The notes beneath the pieces were generated by a model. It was given only the letters and a program-made list of their open reading frames with translations. It had not been told where the DNA came from and ran no database searches. A stretch of 64,000 nt of DNA, taken from contig JBCBFT010000012.1 in the NCBI GenBank assembly GCA_038527485.1, forward strand, positions 1-64,000, written 5' to 3'. The translations under genes and the position numbers were made by a program. Shown one piece after another: positions 34,943 to 43,155 of the stretch (positions are counted from its first letter, which is position 1; each line of letters opens with the position of its first letter). Source of the DNA: JALEFZ01 sp038527485 (GTDB taxonomy: Bacteria; Bacteroidota; Bacteroidia; J057).

Positions 34943-35929
34943 TCATTCATTAGGAAATTTGAGCCCCCATTCTGCCCGAAATGTATCCATAAGTCGATGG
35001 ATGCGCAGGGTTTCGCTGTGTGGCATGACGGGGCTTTCTTTCTTGCCTGTCCTCAACATCTCCATCACATGAGTGGCTTGATGCTGTAAGCCTGTAGCTT
35101 CATAGGGAAGGTGGTGAACTTCTGGCTCAGCAAAAGGCATTTCCAGAATGGCTTGTTGAGTTTTCCAAAAAAGAGGCACACGGATCAATCCCTTTGTTCC
35201 TGTAATGATGGCCTCTAAGGGCCCAGCTCCTTCAAAACTACAGTTGAGATTGGCGATGGCTCCATCTGCGTAGCGGAGAAGGTAAGCGGAGGCAAAATCC
35301 GAACCCGTAGAACCGATATGGGCCGTGCTATAGGTTTCTATAGGTTCTGCTTCCATCACGTAGTATGCAAGGGCAATAGGGTATATGCCAATGTCAAGAA
35401 GGGCTGAGCCTCCGAGTTCGAGGTTAAACTTGCGGTCGAGAGGGTCAAAATCTGCAACATGGATAGAGAAATCCGCTGAGAAATGGCGGATTTGTCCAAT
35501 CTTTCCTTCCTTGACCCATTGTTTGGCCTGCACCCAAGCGGGGAGAAAGCGTGACCAGAGAGCCTCCATAAGAAAAACGCCCTTGGCATTCGCTGCATCG
35601 ATCATTTGCTGCGCTTGAGAGGTATTAATGGCCAGGGGCTTTTCACACAGAACATGTTTGCCATGCTCGATAGCAAGGAGCGTATTTTCTAGATGGTAGG
35701 GGTGAGGAGTAGCAATGTAGATAATGTCTATGTCTGGATCTTGCACAAGTGCTTCATAAGAACCATAGGCACGTTCGAATCCGTATTGATTGGCAAAGGA
35801 TTGGGCATTTTCCAATTTGCGAGAGCCTATCGCAAGCTTATGCGCGTCGGGCAGTGTCGCGAGTCCTTCGGCAAATTTTCCCGCAATTTTTCCTGTGGCA
35901 AGAATCCCCCAGTTATATGTTGATTTCAT
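34943..35929 (-). CDS. Gfo/Idh/MocA family oxidoreductase
   Basis: A 328-residue NAD(P)-dependent dehydrogenase. The Rossmann opening is WGILATGKIAGKF (about residues 8-20), the catalytic EKP motif is in HVLCEKPLA (about 92-100), and the C-terminal alpha/beta domain includes ALLDIGIYPIAL with the conserved Asp-x-x-x-Tyr. Similarity in layout is to trans-1,2-dihydrobenzene-1,2-diol or glucose-fructose oxidoreductase-like members. Three copies of the TCTAACnnnGTTA motif occur in the 530 bp upstream, the nearest 46 bp before the start, which may mean regulation by a dedicated repressor. The sugar or diol substrate is unknown. Confidence 0.9.
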   Translation of the reverse strand: MKSTYNWGILATGKIAGKFAEGLATLPDAHKLAIGSRKLENAQSFANQYGFERAYGSYEALVQDPDIDIIYIATPHPYHLENTLLAIEHGKHVLCEKPLAINTSQAQQMIDAANAKGVFLMEALWSRFLPAWVQAKQWVKEGKIGQIRHFSADFSIHVADFDPLDRKFNLELGGSALLDIGIYPIALAYYVMEAEPIETYSTAHIGSTGSDFASAYLLRYADGAIANLNCSFEGAGPLEAIITGTKGLIRVPLFWKTQQAILEMPFAEPEVHHLPYEATGLQHQATHVMEMLRTGKKESPVMPHSETLRIHRLMDTFRAEWGLKFPNE

Positions 35930-35974
35930 GCTGTGAGTTTAGTAGGATTTTAAGGTTATTTCTATAAAATAAAA

Positions 35975-35987
35975 TCTAACATTGTTA
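35975..35987. promoter_or_regulatory. TCTAACnnnGTTA motif, copy 1
   Basis: TCTAACATTGTTA, 46 bp upstream of the Gfo/Idh/MocA start. Palindromic core TAACnnnGTTA. Confidence 0.45.
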
Positions 35988-36090
35988 TATCTATGGTTGT
36001 TTTTGTACTAGAGCGTATCTCTTGCTCCTGCATCTCACATGATGCATGGGAAATAAGAGATTAGTTAAAAGTCAAATACAAAAAATAATA

Positions 36091-36103
36091 TCTAACGATG
36101 TTA
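36091..36103. promoter_or_regulatory. TCTAACnnnGTTA motif, copy 2
   Basis: TCTAACGATGTTA, about 160 bp upstream of the Gfo/Idh/MocA start, after an A-rich run. Confidence 0.45.
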
Positions 36104-36459
36104 ATGGTGGTTTTTCCTTTCTTTTAAGAACGGCACAAATAAAAAGTGGAATACTGCCTCCTTTAGATTGTATCTGGAGCATATATATAGCTTCAGTTGC
36201 AAACTAAATGAAGCCAGTTCTATGCATAGCAGTTAAGAGAAATGTTTGGCCTACTGACGTTTATTTCCTTTCAGTAAGTGGTCAGAAGAAAACAAGTAAT
36301 TTAAATGATGGCTCGCTTGATGCCTCTAGATCCTGCTGTCCATCAAGAGGCTTTCCAAAGCCACGAAGCAAGGTCCAAGATCTATTAATTGCAGATCAGA
36401 TAGTGCAACAGACCATCGTAGACTTAGTACCATGAGTATGCGTTATGTTTAGAATAAAA

Positions 36460-36472
36460 TCTAACGCCGTTA
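36460..36472. promoter_or_regulatory. TCTAACnnnGTTA motif, copy 3 (most symmetrical)
   Basis: TCTAACGCCGTTA extends to a 17-bp palindrome, ATCTAACGCCGTTAGAT (36459-36475). It lies just past the FKBP lipoprotein gene and 530 bp upstream of the Gfo/Idh/MocA gene. Confidence 0.45.
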
Positions 36473-36513
36473 GATGTGAATTTGCCTTTTTCTTGTTTTT
36501 AGCGTCTCAATAT

Positions 36514-37191
36514 CTATTCAAATGAGATAAGCTTCACATCCATACGGATAGGGGTATTGGGGGGAACTAAGTCGCCATTTCCACTTCGGCCATATGCCTC
36601 ATCGCTAGGAATAAGTAAAATGGCGCGCCCATGGACCCTGAGTTCCTGCAGACCTGCCTCTATTCCTGGAATCAAACCAGATAGGGTAGGGTAGGAGCCA
36701 TCAGAAAATTGAATGGTATCCTCAACTAAGAAGGAGGTACCCGTAAGTGTTTGACCACTGGCTAATACTTTGACTGTGTCTGTAGAAGCGGGGAAGTCCT
36801 CTAAACGAAATGTATCCAGTGTGAAGGTATCTAATACTAAGGTGTCCGTCCCAAATGTATCTCGAACAACCACTGTATCAATCAAAATAGTATCCACCAG
36901 CAATGTATCTACTAAGAGCGCAGTGTCTGTCTGTATGATGTCGAGTCGGAGTGTGTCTATGTAAAAAGTATCCGCTATACCTGTGTCTAGAATGGCAATG
37001 AATACATCAGAGCTGAGAAAACGCCCCTCTAAACCCACTGAATCTACATACGCATTGATCAATATCAGATCGGCCTCCAGAATCTCATCGTTGTCTAGCA
37101 CCGCATTGCAAGAAAGTACGACACCCAGAAAAAGAAACCCTATGGTAGGTTTTAATGAAATGTGTATTTTGAAGAGTTTTTTGAGATTCAT
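36514..37191 (-). CDS. FKBP-type peptidyl-prolyl isomerase lipoprotein with DTxxx repeat insert
   Basis: A 225-residue lipoprotein: basic N-terminus, hydrophobic core and lipobox VVLSC (Cys 28). The C-terminal 55 residues are the FKBP end: LIPGIEAGLQELRVHGRA, then ILLIPSDEAYG and LVPPNTPIRMDVKL, with the conserved IP..AYG and PPN blocks. Between the N-terminal part and this half-domain lies a low-complexity insert (about residues 74-127) of about ten DTxxx units (DTLLV, DTILI, DTVVVR, DTFGT, DTLVL, DTFTL and so on). Membrane-attached periplasmic FKBPs assist folding; what the repeat does is unknown. Confidence 0.8.
   Translation of the reverse strand: MNLKKLFKIHISLKPTIGFLFLGVVLSCNAVLDNDEILEADLILINAYVDSVGLEGRFLSSDVFIAILDTGIADTFYIDTLRLDIIQTDTALLVDTLLVDTILIDTVVVRDTFGTDTLVLDTFTLDTFRLEDFPASTDTVKVLASGQTLTGTSFLVEDTIQFSDGSYPTLSGLIPGIEAGLQELRVHGRAILLIPSDEAYGRSGNGDLVPPNTPIRMDVKLISFE
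36811..36972 (-). repeat. 15-bp-period coding repeat (DTxxx units) within the FKBP lipoprotein gene
   Basis: The minus strand repeats GATAC/GATAcn units about every 15 bp, with two 18-bp steps, encoding Asp at residues 74, 79, 84, 89, 95, 100, 105, 111, 116, 121 and 126, nearly all followed by Thr. Confidence 0.75.
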
Positions 37192-37212
37192 GGATGCTAA
37201 ATTACAATTCTA

Positions 37213-38898
37213 ATGAAACATATTCTTATCTGTCTATGCCTTTTTCTCGGCCTCTCAGCTATAGGGCAAGACCGTCTGACGGGAGAGATGTTTGCGACCC
37301 GTTCCGAAGTCATTGCCACACATGGGATGGCAGCTACCAGTCAGCCCCTAGCCACACAGGTGGCACTCGATATCCTTAAAGATGGCGGATCAGCCATCGA
37401 TGCGGCTATTGCAGCCAATGCGACTTTGGGTTTGATGGAGCCTACGGGCTGTGGGATCGGAGGAGACCTCTTTGCTATCGTATGGGATGCCGAGTCCAAG
37501 CAATTGTACGGGCTCAATGCCAGTGGTCGATCTCCGATGGGATTGACAAGGGAGTATTTTATCGAAAATGGGCATAAAAAAATTCCCGCCTTTGGTCCAT
37601 TGCCTGTCAGCGTTCCAGGAGCAGTAGATGGATGGTTTGAGCTGCATAAGAAATTCGGCAAGCTTCCGATGAAAGTGGTACTCGCACCCGCCATCAACTA
37701 TGCAAAGGAAGGCTTTCCTGTGACAGAATTGATTGCTTATTATATGGAGCTTACGGGTAGACGTTTTAAGGACGAGCCCTATTTTGCTTCTACCTATATG
37801 CCCAATGGCCATACACCACGCAAAGGAGAGATTTTCAAAAATCCTAAACTCGCCTACACCTATGAGTTGATTGCCGACAAGGGGCGTAATGCTTTCTACA
37901 AAGGAGAGATCGCCAAGCGTATCGACAAGCACATGAAGGATATCGGCGGCTTTTTATCCATCAAAGACCTCAAAGCCCATGAAGGCGAGTGGGTCACGCC
38001 TGTTTCTACCAACTATCGTGGTTACGATGTATTTGAGCTCCCTCCCAATGGACAGGGGATTGCTGCCCTGCAGATGCTGAATATCATGGAAGATTATGAT
38101 GTCGCTTCTATGGGATTTGGTAGCGCAGAATACTTACACCTGTTGATCGAAGCCAAGAAAATCGCTTTTGAGGATCGCGCCAAGTTTTATGCAGATCCTG
38201 CCTTCAATAAGATTCCTCTTGATGAATTGATCTCTAAGGAATATGGGGAGGAGAGAAGAAAGTTAATGAATATGGAGCGCGCTGCATCGAGCTATCCAGC
38301 AGGTAAGCTTGGGCATGGAGAAACCATTTACCTGACAGTAGCTGATAAAGACGGAAACATGGTCTCTTTTATCCAAAGTAACTATCGCGGCATGGGCTCT
38401 GGTGTGGTTCCTGATGATCTTGGATTTATGTTACAGGACAGAGGAGAGCTATTTACACTAGAAGAAGGGCATTTCAACATGTATGAGCCTGGGAAACGTC
38501 CTTTTCACACCATCATCCCTGCTTTTGTCATGAAGGATGGCGAGCCATTTATGAGCTTTGGTGTGATGGGAGGTGCCATGCAACCACAAGGGCATGTACA
38601 AGTGCTGGTCAATATGATTGATTTTGGCATGAACTTACAAGAAGCTGGCGATGCCCCTCGAATGCGTCACATAGGATCATCTCAGCCCACAGGTGAAGAG
38701 ATGCGCAATGGGGGAACCGTCTATTTAGAAAATGGATTTAGTCCTGATGTACTACGCAAACTGAGGAGAATGGGACATAAGCTAGGAACATCTGTGGGTG
38801 GTTATGGCGGATACCAAGCCATCATGTGGGATGCCAAAGAGAAGGTGTATTATGGTGCCTCGGAATCTCGCAAGGATGGTCAAGCAGCAGGATATTGA
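37213..38898 (+). CDS. ggt: Gamma-glutamyltransferase
   Basis: A 561-residue periplasmic or secreted Ntn hydrolase. A signal peptide (1-19, ending SAIGQ) precedes the large-subunit region with GGSAIDAAIAANATLG and EPTGCGIGGDLFAI. The autoprocessing site and new N-terminal Thr is T371 in HGETIYLTVADKDGNMVS, followed by QSNYRGMGSGVV and the FGVMGGAMQPQGHVQ loop. It cleaves glutathione and other gamma-glutamyl compounds. It is divergent from the FKBP lipoprotein gene, with starts 22 bp apart. The expected SNT-type loop is QSNYRG, seen in many environmental GGTs. Confidence 0.95.
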   Translation: MKHILICLCLFLGLSAIGQDRLTGEMFATRSEVIATHGMAATSQPLATQVALDILKDGGSAIDAAIAANATLGLMEPTGCGIGGDLFAIVWDAESKQLYGLNASGRSPMGLTREYFIENGHKKIPAFGPLPVSVPGAVDGWFELHKKFGKLPMKVVLAPAINYAKEGFPVTELIAYYMELTGRRFKDEPYFASTYMPNGHTPRKGEIFKNPKLAYTYELIADKGRNAFYKGEIAKRIDKHMKDIGGFLSIKDLKAHEGEWVTPVSTNYRGYDVFELPPNGQGIAALQMLNIMEDYDVASMGFGSAEYLHLLIEAKKIAFEDRAKFYADPAFNKIPLDELISKEYGEERRKLMNMERAASSYPAGKLGHGETIYLTVADKDGNMVSFIQSNYRGMGSGVVPDDLGFMLQDRGELFTLEEGHFNMYEPGKRPFHTIIPAFVMKDGEPFMSFGVMGGAMQPQGHVQVLVNMIDFGMNLQEAGDAPRMRHIGSSQPTGEEMRNGGTVYLENGFSPDVLRKLRRMGHKLGTSVGGYGGYQAIMWDAKEKVYYGASESRKDGQAAGY

Positions 38899-38986
38899 GT
38901 GAGCAAGATAATGGGGCAAGAACTGCTTCCTATTTGTTGACCCTTTGGGTATACAGAGTCCCAATAATCTGATTTTGAACATGTAG

Positions 38987-39036
38987 AAAGACCTGTAGCT
39001 ACGTTAGCGTCAATCGATAATGTACTACAGGTCTTT
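38987..39036 (+). terminator. Terminator of ggt
   Basis: A 12-bp stem, AAAGACCTGTAG (38987-38998) with CTACAGGTCTTT (39025-39036), 26-nt loop, followed by AAATTTTTTC. Confidence 0.75.
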
Positions 39037-39174
39037 AAATTTTTTCATATATAATAACGATTATCACGAATGAGTGGATTTCGTATTTTCTATCTAGAGA
39101 TGTCGATTTATCGCGTCTCCACATAGAAAACAAATCCCATCTAGATTCATGCGTAATAATTACTCATTAAAAAA

Positions 39175-39187
39175 TCTAACGTTGTTA
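39175..39187. promoter_or_regulatory. TCTAACnnnGTTA motif, copy 4, touching a start codon
   Basis: TCTAACGTTGTTA, whose last A is the A of the ATG of the FAD oxidoreductase gene. Binding there would block initiation or occlude a leaderless start. Confidence 0.45.
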
Positions 39188-40326
39188 TGGAGTATTCTCT
39201 TAGTTTTTGGGAAAAAGACCTTTACGAGAGATATGACTTGGCAGTTATTGGAGGGGGGATTGTAGGAGTAAATGCTGCCATCGCTTACAAGGAGAAACAT
39301 CCTGATCAACATGTGGCGATTATAGAGAGAGGGACCCTACCTACAGGGGCTAGTACAAAAAATGCTGGATTTGCCTGTATTGGAAGTATGACGGAGTTGC
39401 TGGCAGATGCGGAAGAGAATGGATGGGAGCAAATGCTCAAAGTTCTGGCAAAGCGGTGGTTGGGCCTTCAAGCACTGCATACTCAGGTTCCTGAAATAGA
39501 AATGGACTACCATAACTGGGGGGGAATCGAGATATTTTTGGATGGAGAGGAGAAAATATTTCAAGCTTGCCAAGAAAAGCTTCCTGCCATGAACGCTAAT
39601 CTTGCACCAATCACGGGCCATGCGAAGACTTTTACCGTCTGTGATGAGGACATTGAACGCATGGGATTGACAGGTGTGTCGCACATGATCCTGAATAGGG
39701 TAGAAGGACAACTGCACCCTGGAAAAATGATGCATTATCTGCACCAAAAGGCTAGAAATAATGGAATTCAGCTACTTCATGGGTGGACAGTAGCAGATAT
39801 ACAGACACAAAGTGATGGAACAGTTACGCTAAAAGGAAGTAAAAAGGAGGAGATCCACGCTTCAAAGGCTATTATCGCCACCAATGGATTTGCTAGAAAA
39901 CTACTTCCTGACTTTGATGTGACGCCTGTCAGGAATCAAGTATTGATCACAGAGCCTATTCCTCATTTAAAGCTGAAAGGTACCTTTCACTACCACCAAG
40001 GGTATGTGTACTTCCGAAATGTGGGCAATAGAGTCCTGATTGGGGGAGGCCGCCACCTGTACAAGAAAGCAGAGACTACAGATGCTTTTGGCCTTACAGA
40101 AGAGGTCCAAGCTTATCTAGAAAACTTTCTTCGTTCTCACATCTTAAAAGACATACCTTTTCAAGTAGACCATAGATGGTCGGGAATCCTTGGAGTAGGG
40201 AAAGCAAAACATCCCATTATTGAGGAGTGCATGCCTAGTGTGTATGCAGCGGTAAGGCTAGGCGGAATGGGAGTCGCCATTGGTACACTCGTTGGGCAGG
40301 AAGTAGTAGAAGCGATTCGGGTGTAG
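39187..40326 (+). CDS. FAD-dependent oxidoreductase (glycine/D-amino-acid oxidase, DAO family)
   Basis: A 379-residue flavoenzyme. The FAD-binding motif is DLAVIGGGIVGVNAAIAY (about residues 17-34), followed by the acid of IIERGTLPTGASTKNAGFA, a DAO signature. The C-terminal substrate/FAD domain contains HRWSGILGVGKAKHPIIEEC and VRLGGMGVAIGTLVGQ. It oxidises an amine or amino acid, the substrate being unknown; there is no signal peptide. A TCTAACnnnGTTA motif overlaps the start codon, and no ribosome-binding site is evident. The ATPase gene follows 48 bp later on the same strand. Confidence 0.88.
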   Translation: MEYSLSFWEKDLYERYDLAVIGGGIVGVNAAIAYKEKHPDQHVAIIERGTLPTGASTKNAGFACIGSMTELLADAEENGWEQMLKVLAKRWLGLQALHTQVPEIEMDYHNWGGIEIFLDGEEKIFQACQEKLPAMNANLAPITGHAKTFTVCDEDIERMGLTGVSHMILNRVEGQLHPGKMMHYLHQKARNNGIQLLHGWTVADIQTQSDGTVTLKGSKKEEIHASKAIIATNGFARKLLPDFDVTPVRNQVLITEPIPHLKLKGTFHYHQGYVYFRNVGNRVLIGGGRHLYKKAETTDAFGLTEEVQAYLENFLRSHILKDIPFQVDHRWSGILGVGKAKHPIIEECMPSVYAAVRLGGMGVAIGTLVGQEVVEAIRV

Positions 40327-40374
40327 GATTTGCAGGGAATCAGTATATTGCGCATCAATAATCAAGAAAGCAAC

Positions 40375-41490
40375 ATGGCGAATTGTAAGAAACTGTATGT
40401 GGCGGCCACTAGCCAACACGTTGGGAAGACTACCTCGACTCTCGGATTGATTCATGCTTTGCGTGATGCAGGTGTCAATACGGCTTATTGTAAGCCTGTG
40501 GGTCAGCAGTTTATCGAGGTAGGTCCTAGTCGAGCAGACAAAGACGCTATGTTGTTCGCTTCTTCGATGAACTTCGAATTGGTTCCTGAATTACACAGCC
40601 CTGTGATCTTGGGACCAGGCGCCACTACTGCTTACCTAGATAATCCTACAGGGTTCAATTTCGGCAATCGCATCCTGAAATCCTCCAAGATACTCGAGGC
40701 AAACCATGATGTAGTTGTCTTTGAAGGAACAGGGCATCCAGGCGTAGGATCTGTCGTGCAGCTCTCCAATGCAAAGGTCGCACAAATGGTCGATGCAGGC
40801 CTGATCATGGTGGTAGAAGCAGGGGTGGGGAATACCATTGATCGCCTAGATCTTTGCTTATCTGTATTTGAGCAGAAAGAAATTCCTGTGGTGGGCGTCA
40901 TCATCAATAAGTGCTTACCCACTAAAATTGATAAAGTCCGCAAATATGTGGGAGGAGTACTCAACGATCGAGGCATTCATCTATTGGGTATCCTTCCTTA
41001 TGAGGAAGAACTAGGACTACCCGTTATGCACACCATTCGTCGAGCTGTTAAGGCTGTTGTCACGCACAATGAAGATATGCTTGACAACAAAGTAAAGGAT
41101 ATCATTGCAGGTTCTTTGATCGATCTCAAAGAGCTCAAGGATTTTGATAATCAACTGTTAGTTGTCAGTATCAATAGGCTAGAGGAGGCGTTGAAGCGTC
41201 TGGCGCAGGTATCCAGGATTCAAGGTACAGGGCGCTCCCCATTATCTGGTGTACTTCTTACAGGGGAAGGTGATTTGGATCACGCACATGAAGCGTATTT
41301 TGAGGAACATCGAATCCCTATCCTGCGAACCAAATTGGATACATACGAGGCTGTAATCAAGATCTCTCGTATCGAAGTAAAGATCAATACACGCACACCA
41401 TGGAAAGTCAAAAAAGCTGTAGAGTTGTTTAAAGAACACGTTGACATGCAGTATTTATTAGATTATCTCTGCTTGGAGACAGCCAACTAA
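40375..41490 (+). CDS. BioD-like P-loop ATPase with DRTGG domain (Pta N-terminal-like)
   Basis: A 371-residue protein. The N-terminal P-loop domain begins MANCKKLYVAATSQHVGKTT (P-loop about residues 11-18), with DVVVFEGTGHPGVGS and VVGVIINKCLP in BioD-like positions. The C-terminal part (about 220-330) contains the VVSINRLEEALKRL and SGVLLTGEGDL region of a DRTGG domain. This is the layout of the regulatory N-terminus of phosphotransacetylase, without the catalytic Pta domain. It may sense an acyl or CoA-linked metabolite; this is inference. The start at 40375 is preferred over 40330. Confidence 0.8.
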   Translation: MANCKKLYVAATSQHVGKTTSTLGLIHALRDAGVNTAYCKPVGQQFIEVGPSRADKDAMLFASSMNFELVPELHSPVILGPGATTAYLDNPTGFNFGNRILKSSKILEANHDVVVFEGTGHPGVGSVVQLSNAKVAQMVDAGLIMVVEAGVGNTIDRLDLCLSVFEQKEIPVVGVIINKCLPTKIDKVRKYVGGVLNDRGIHLLGILPYEEELGLPVMHTIRRAVKAVVTHNEDMLDNKVKDIIAGSLIDLKELKDFDNQLLVVSINRLEEALKRLAQVSRIQGTGRSPLSGVLLTGEGDLDHAHEAYFEEHRIPILRTKLDTYEAVIKISRIEVKINTRTPWKVKKAVELFKEHVDMQYLLDYLCLETAN

Positions 41491-41578
41491 ACTCCCTCAT
41501 TCACACAAAAAAGAGGCAGCAGAATATCTCTGTTGCCCCTCCTCTTGTTTGTATCTAACTTTATACAGAAGCTCTCGC
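41461..41578. terminator. Weak bulged hairpin between convergent ATPase and CpxP-like genes
   Basis: AAGAGG plus CAGCAGA (about 41511-41524) pairs with a bulge to TCTGTTGC and CCTCTT (to about 41546), followed by a short T-rich stretch. Probably a shared terminator region. Confidence 0.5.
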
Positions 41579-42493
41579 TTATTCGATCACAATCTTCTGT
41601 GTTTCTCTTCCCGTCTCAGTAGTCACTTGATAGAAGTAGGTGCCTGGTCTTAGTTCATCCAAATTTACGCTAATTGAATATGATCCAGAATCTTTCTTCT
41701 CATTCAGAAGCGTCTGTGTTACATTACCCTGAGAATCCATCAGAAGGATTACTACACGTCCTTTTGTCGCTACTTCATAATCTAACTGCTGAGAACCTGT
41801 TCCTGGATTGGGAAAAACACGGATGCTTCCCTGCTCATCCATCATGGGATCTTGCATATCTTTCATTTCTCCATCCCACAGAAGGAAGTGTACAGGACTA
41901 GACATGATGTGGTGAAGTGGATTTCTGTGCTTTCCTCTTTTCCCTCTGTGCTTGCCATGACCTTGTCTCTCTTGCATACCATCCCCTTGTGGATGTCTTT
42001 GAGGAGCGTCTGCTGGACGATATTTCTCCATGATGGCTTTCATCTCTTCTTTCCACTGCTCAGCTTGAGGCTTGATCTCGTCTAGTAACTGGTAAATCTC
42101 TTGCTCATATGTATCTGCGACCTCCCAGGCTCCATTCATAATCAAGCGACGTGCCTTTTTCAGTTCCCGCATCTCATCAATCTGCTCCTGACTAGGTTCT
42201 GTTCCCGCTTGCTTAGATTTGCGTAGTTCTTGATGCAATTCCTTGGCCTCGTCACGATGTGAGGCAAGTTTTAGGCGGATTTGATCTAGTTCTCTTTGAT
42301 CTGTAGAAGAGATAGACCTGTCTAGCTTGGCGCGCTGTACCTGAAGGGTAGGAAGTACATGCTCTTGAAGGTAGGCCTTGACTTCCTTTCGCGCTTCGAC
42401 ATTCTTCTTTCCATGATGTCCATGTGGATGTTGGGCAAGTACAGTGCCTACGAAAAGAAAGGCAACACTCAAGAGGGCAATTTGAATTTTCAT
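41579..42493 (-). CDS. CpxP/Spy-like helical protein with T9SS type A sorting domain
   Basis: A 304-residue exported protein: signal peptide 1-20 (ending GTVLAQ), a His-rich HPHGHHGKK segment, then a long helical region (about 32-165) rich in charged heptads (RAKLDRSISSTDQRELDQI and similar), resembling Spy/CpxP periplasmic chaperones. A basic, His-rich linker (HGKHRGKRGKHRN) leads to a type A T9SS C-terminal domain (VFPNPGTGSQQL, GTYFYQVTTETGRETQKIVIE; about 228-304). It would be exported across the outer membrane, unlike ordinary CpxP. It may bind metal through its His stretches. Convergent with the ATPase gene. Confidence 0.8.
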   Translation of the reverse strand: MKIQIALLSVAFLFVGTVLAQHPHGHHGKKNVEARKEVKAYLQEHVLPTLQVQRAKLDRSISSTDQRELDQIRLKLASHRDEAKELHQELRKSKQAGTEPSQEQIDEMRELKKARRLIMNGAWEVADTYEQEIYQLLDEIKPQAEQWKEEMKAIMEKYRPADAPQRHPQGDGMQERQGHGKHRGKRGKHRNPLHHIMSSPVHFLLWDGEMKDMQDPMMDEQGSIRVFPNPGTGSQQLDYEVATKGRVVILLMDSQGNVTQTLLNEKKDSGSYSISVNLDELRPGTYFYQVTTETGRETQKIVIE

Positions 42494-42600
42494 CTGATAA
42501 TTAAATTTTGATGTTTTTAGGAAAAAGACCAGCGCTAGTTTTCGATCATTTTTCTATTTGACATCCAAAGGGTCGGTTTTATTCCCCTGCAAATGAAAAA

Positions 42601-42626
42601 AGTCCTCTACCAAACAATAGAGGACT
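42601..42626 (-). terminator. Terminator of the PUR-alpha protein gene
   Basis: A 9-bp stem, AGTCCTCTA (42601-42609) with TAGAGGACT (42618-42626). On the minus strand it is followed by TTTTTTC. Confidence 0.8.
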
Positions 42627-42651
42627 GTATATCAGATAAATAAATGCTAAA

Positions 42652-43044
42652 TTAATCTTCCCAGCTTGTAGAAAGGCCTTCTTCTACGGGTTCTGGTTCA
42701 GGCGTGGGAGCCTCTTCCTGAGCTTCATAGTTTGAATCATAGCTATCGGTAAAGCCTTCTTCATCTACATGCTCGTGTTGGCGGTCAAACTCGTCGTAGT
42801 CATAGTCAGGCATCAATTCATGCTTTACATGATCTACAGTCTTTGTCAGAGAGGCTAGGAACTTGTTAAAATCTTCCTTGTAGAGGAATATTTTGTGCTT
42901 GTCATATCCCCGACCGTTGAAACGGCGCTTGCTCTCAGTGATTGTTATGTAATAATCGTTGGAGCGGGTGGACCTCACATCAAAGAAGTATGTTCTTTTA
43001 CCAGCTCGAATCTTCTCAGAGTACACTTCATCTCTCCCTTGCAT
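42652..43044 (-). CDS. PUR-alpha family nucleic-acid-binding protein (DUF3276)
   Basis: A 130-residue protein with the bacterial PUR repeat: EVYSEKIRAGKRTYFFDVRST, then DYYITITESKRRF and HKIFLYKEDFNKFLASL (about residues 4-75), followed by an acidic, Glu/Pro-rich tail. PUR proteins bind single-stranded DNA or RNA; the Bacteroidota form is conserved but its targets are not known. The ATG at 43044 is chosen because a TTG three codons upstream lies inside a promoter-like TAACTTTG box. A terminator follows the gene. Confidence 0.9.
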   Translation of the reverse strand: MQGRDEVYSEKIRAGKRTYFFDVRSTRSNDYYITITESKRRFNGRGYDKHKIFLYKEDFNKFLASLTKTVDHVKHELMPDYDYDEFDRQHEHVDEEGFTDSYDSNYEAQEEAPTPEPEPVEEGLSTSWED

Positions 43045-43050
43045 AGCTTC

Positions 43051-43058
43051 CAAAGTTA
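43051..43058 (-). promoter_or_regulatory. -7 promoter element of the PUR-alpha gene
   Basis: The minus strand reads TAACTTTG, ending 6 nt before the ATG at 43044, with CCTTTG about 22 nt further upstream as a possible -33 element. Confidence 0.5.
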
Positions 43059-43155
43059 GTACGTATGCTTACCTTTCTCTCAAAGGTATAAATTTTGGCA
43101 AAACCTAACAATAGCTAATTACGTAATAAGGCAGGATTTTATTAAGAAAATCATA

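Larger units (their letters stand above)
35930..36513. other. 584-bp gene-poor region with three palindromic motifs
   Basis: AT-rich, with no convincing CDS (a 75-codon frame at 36208 has no family signal). Three copies of TCTAACnnnGTTA lie at 35975-35987, 36091-36103 and 36460-36472, each preceded by an A-rich stretch. The region carries the promoter side of the Gfo/Idh/MocA gene and the end of the FKBP lipoprotein gene. Confidence 0.5.

Noticed and set aside
36208..36435. 75-codon plus-strand frame in the 584-bp gene-poor region, considered as a transposase fragment
   Set aside because: No transposase motif, mixed-composition peptide, no ribosome-binding site; neither strand gives a family-like translation.
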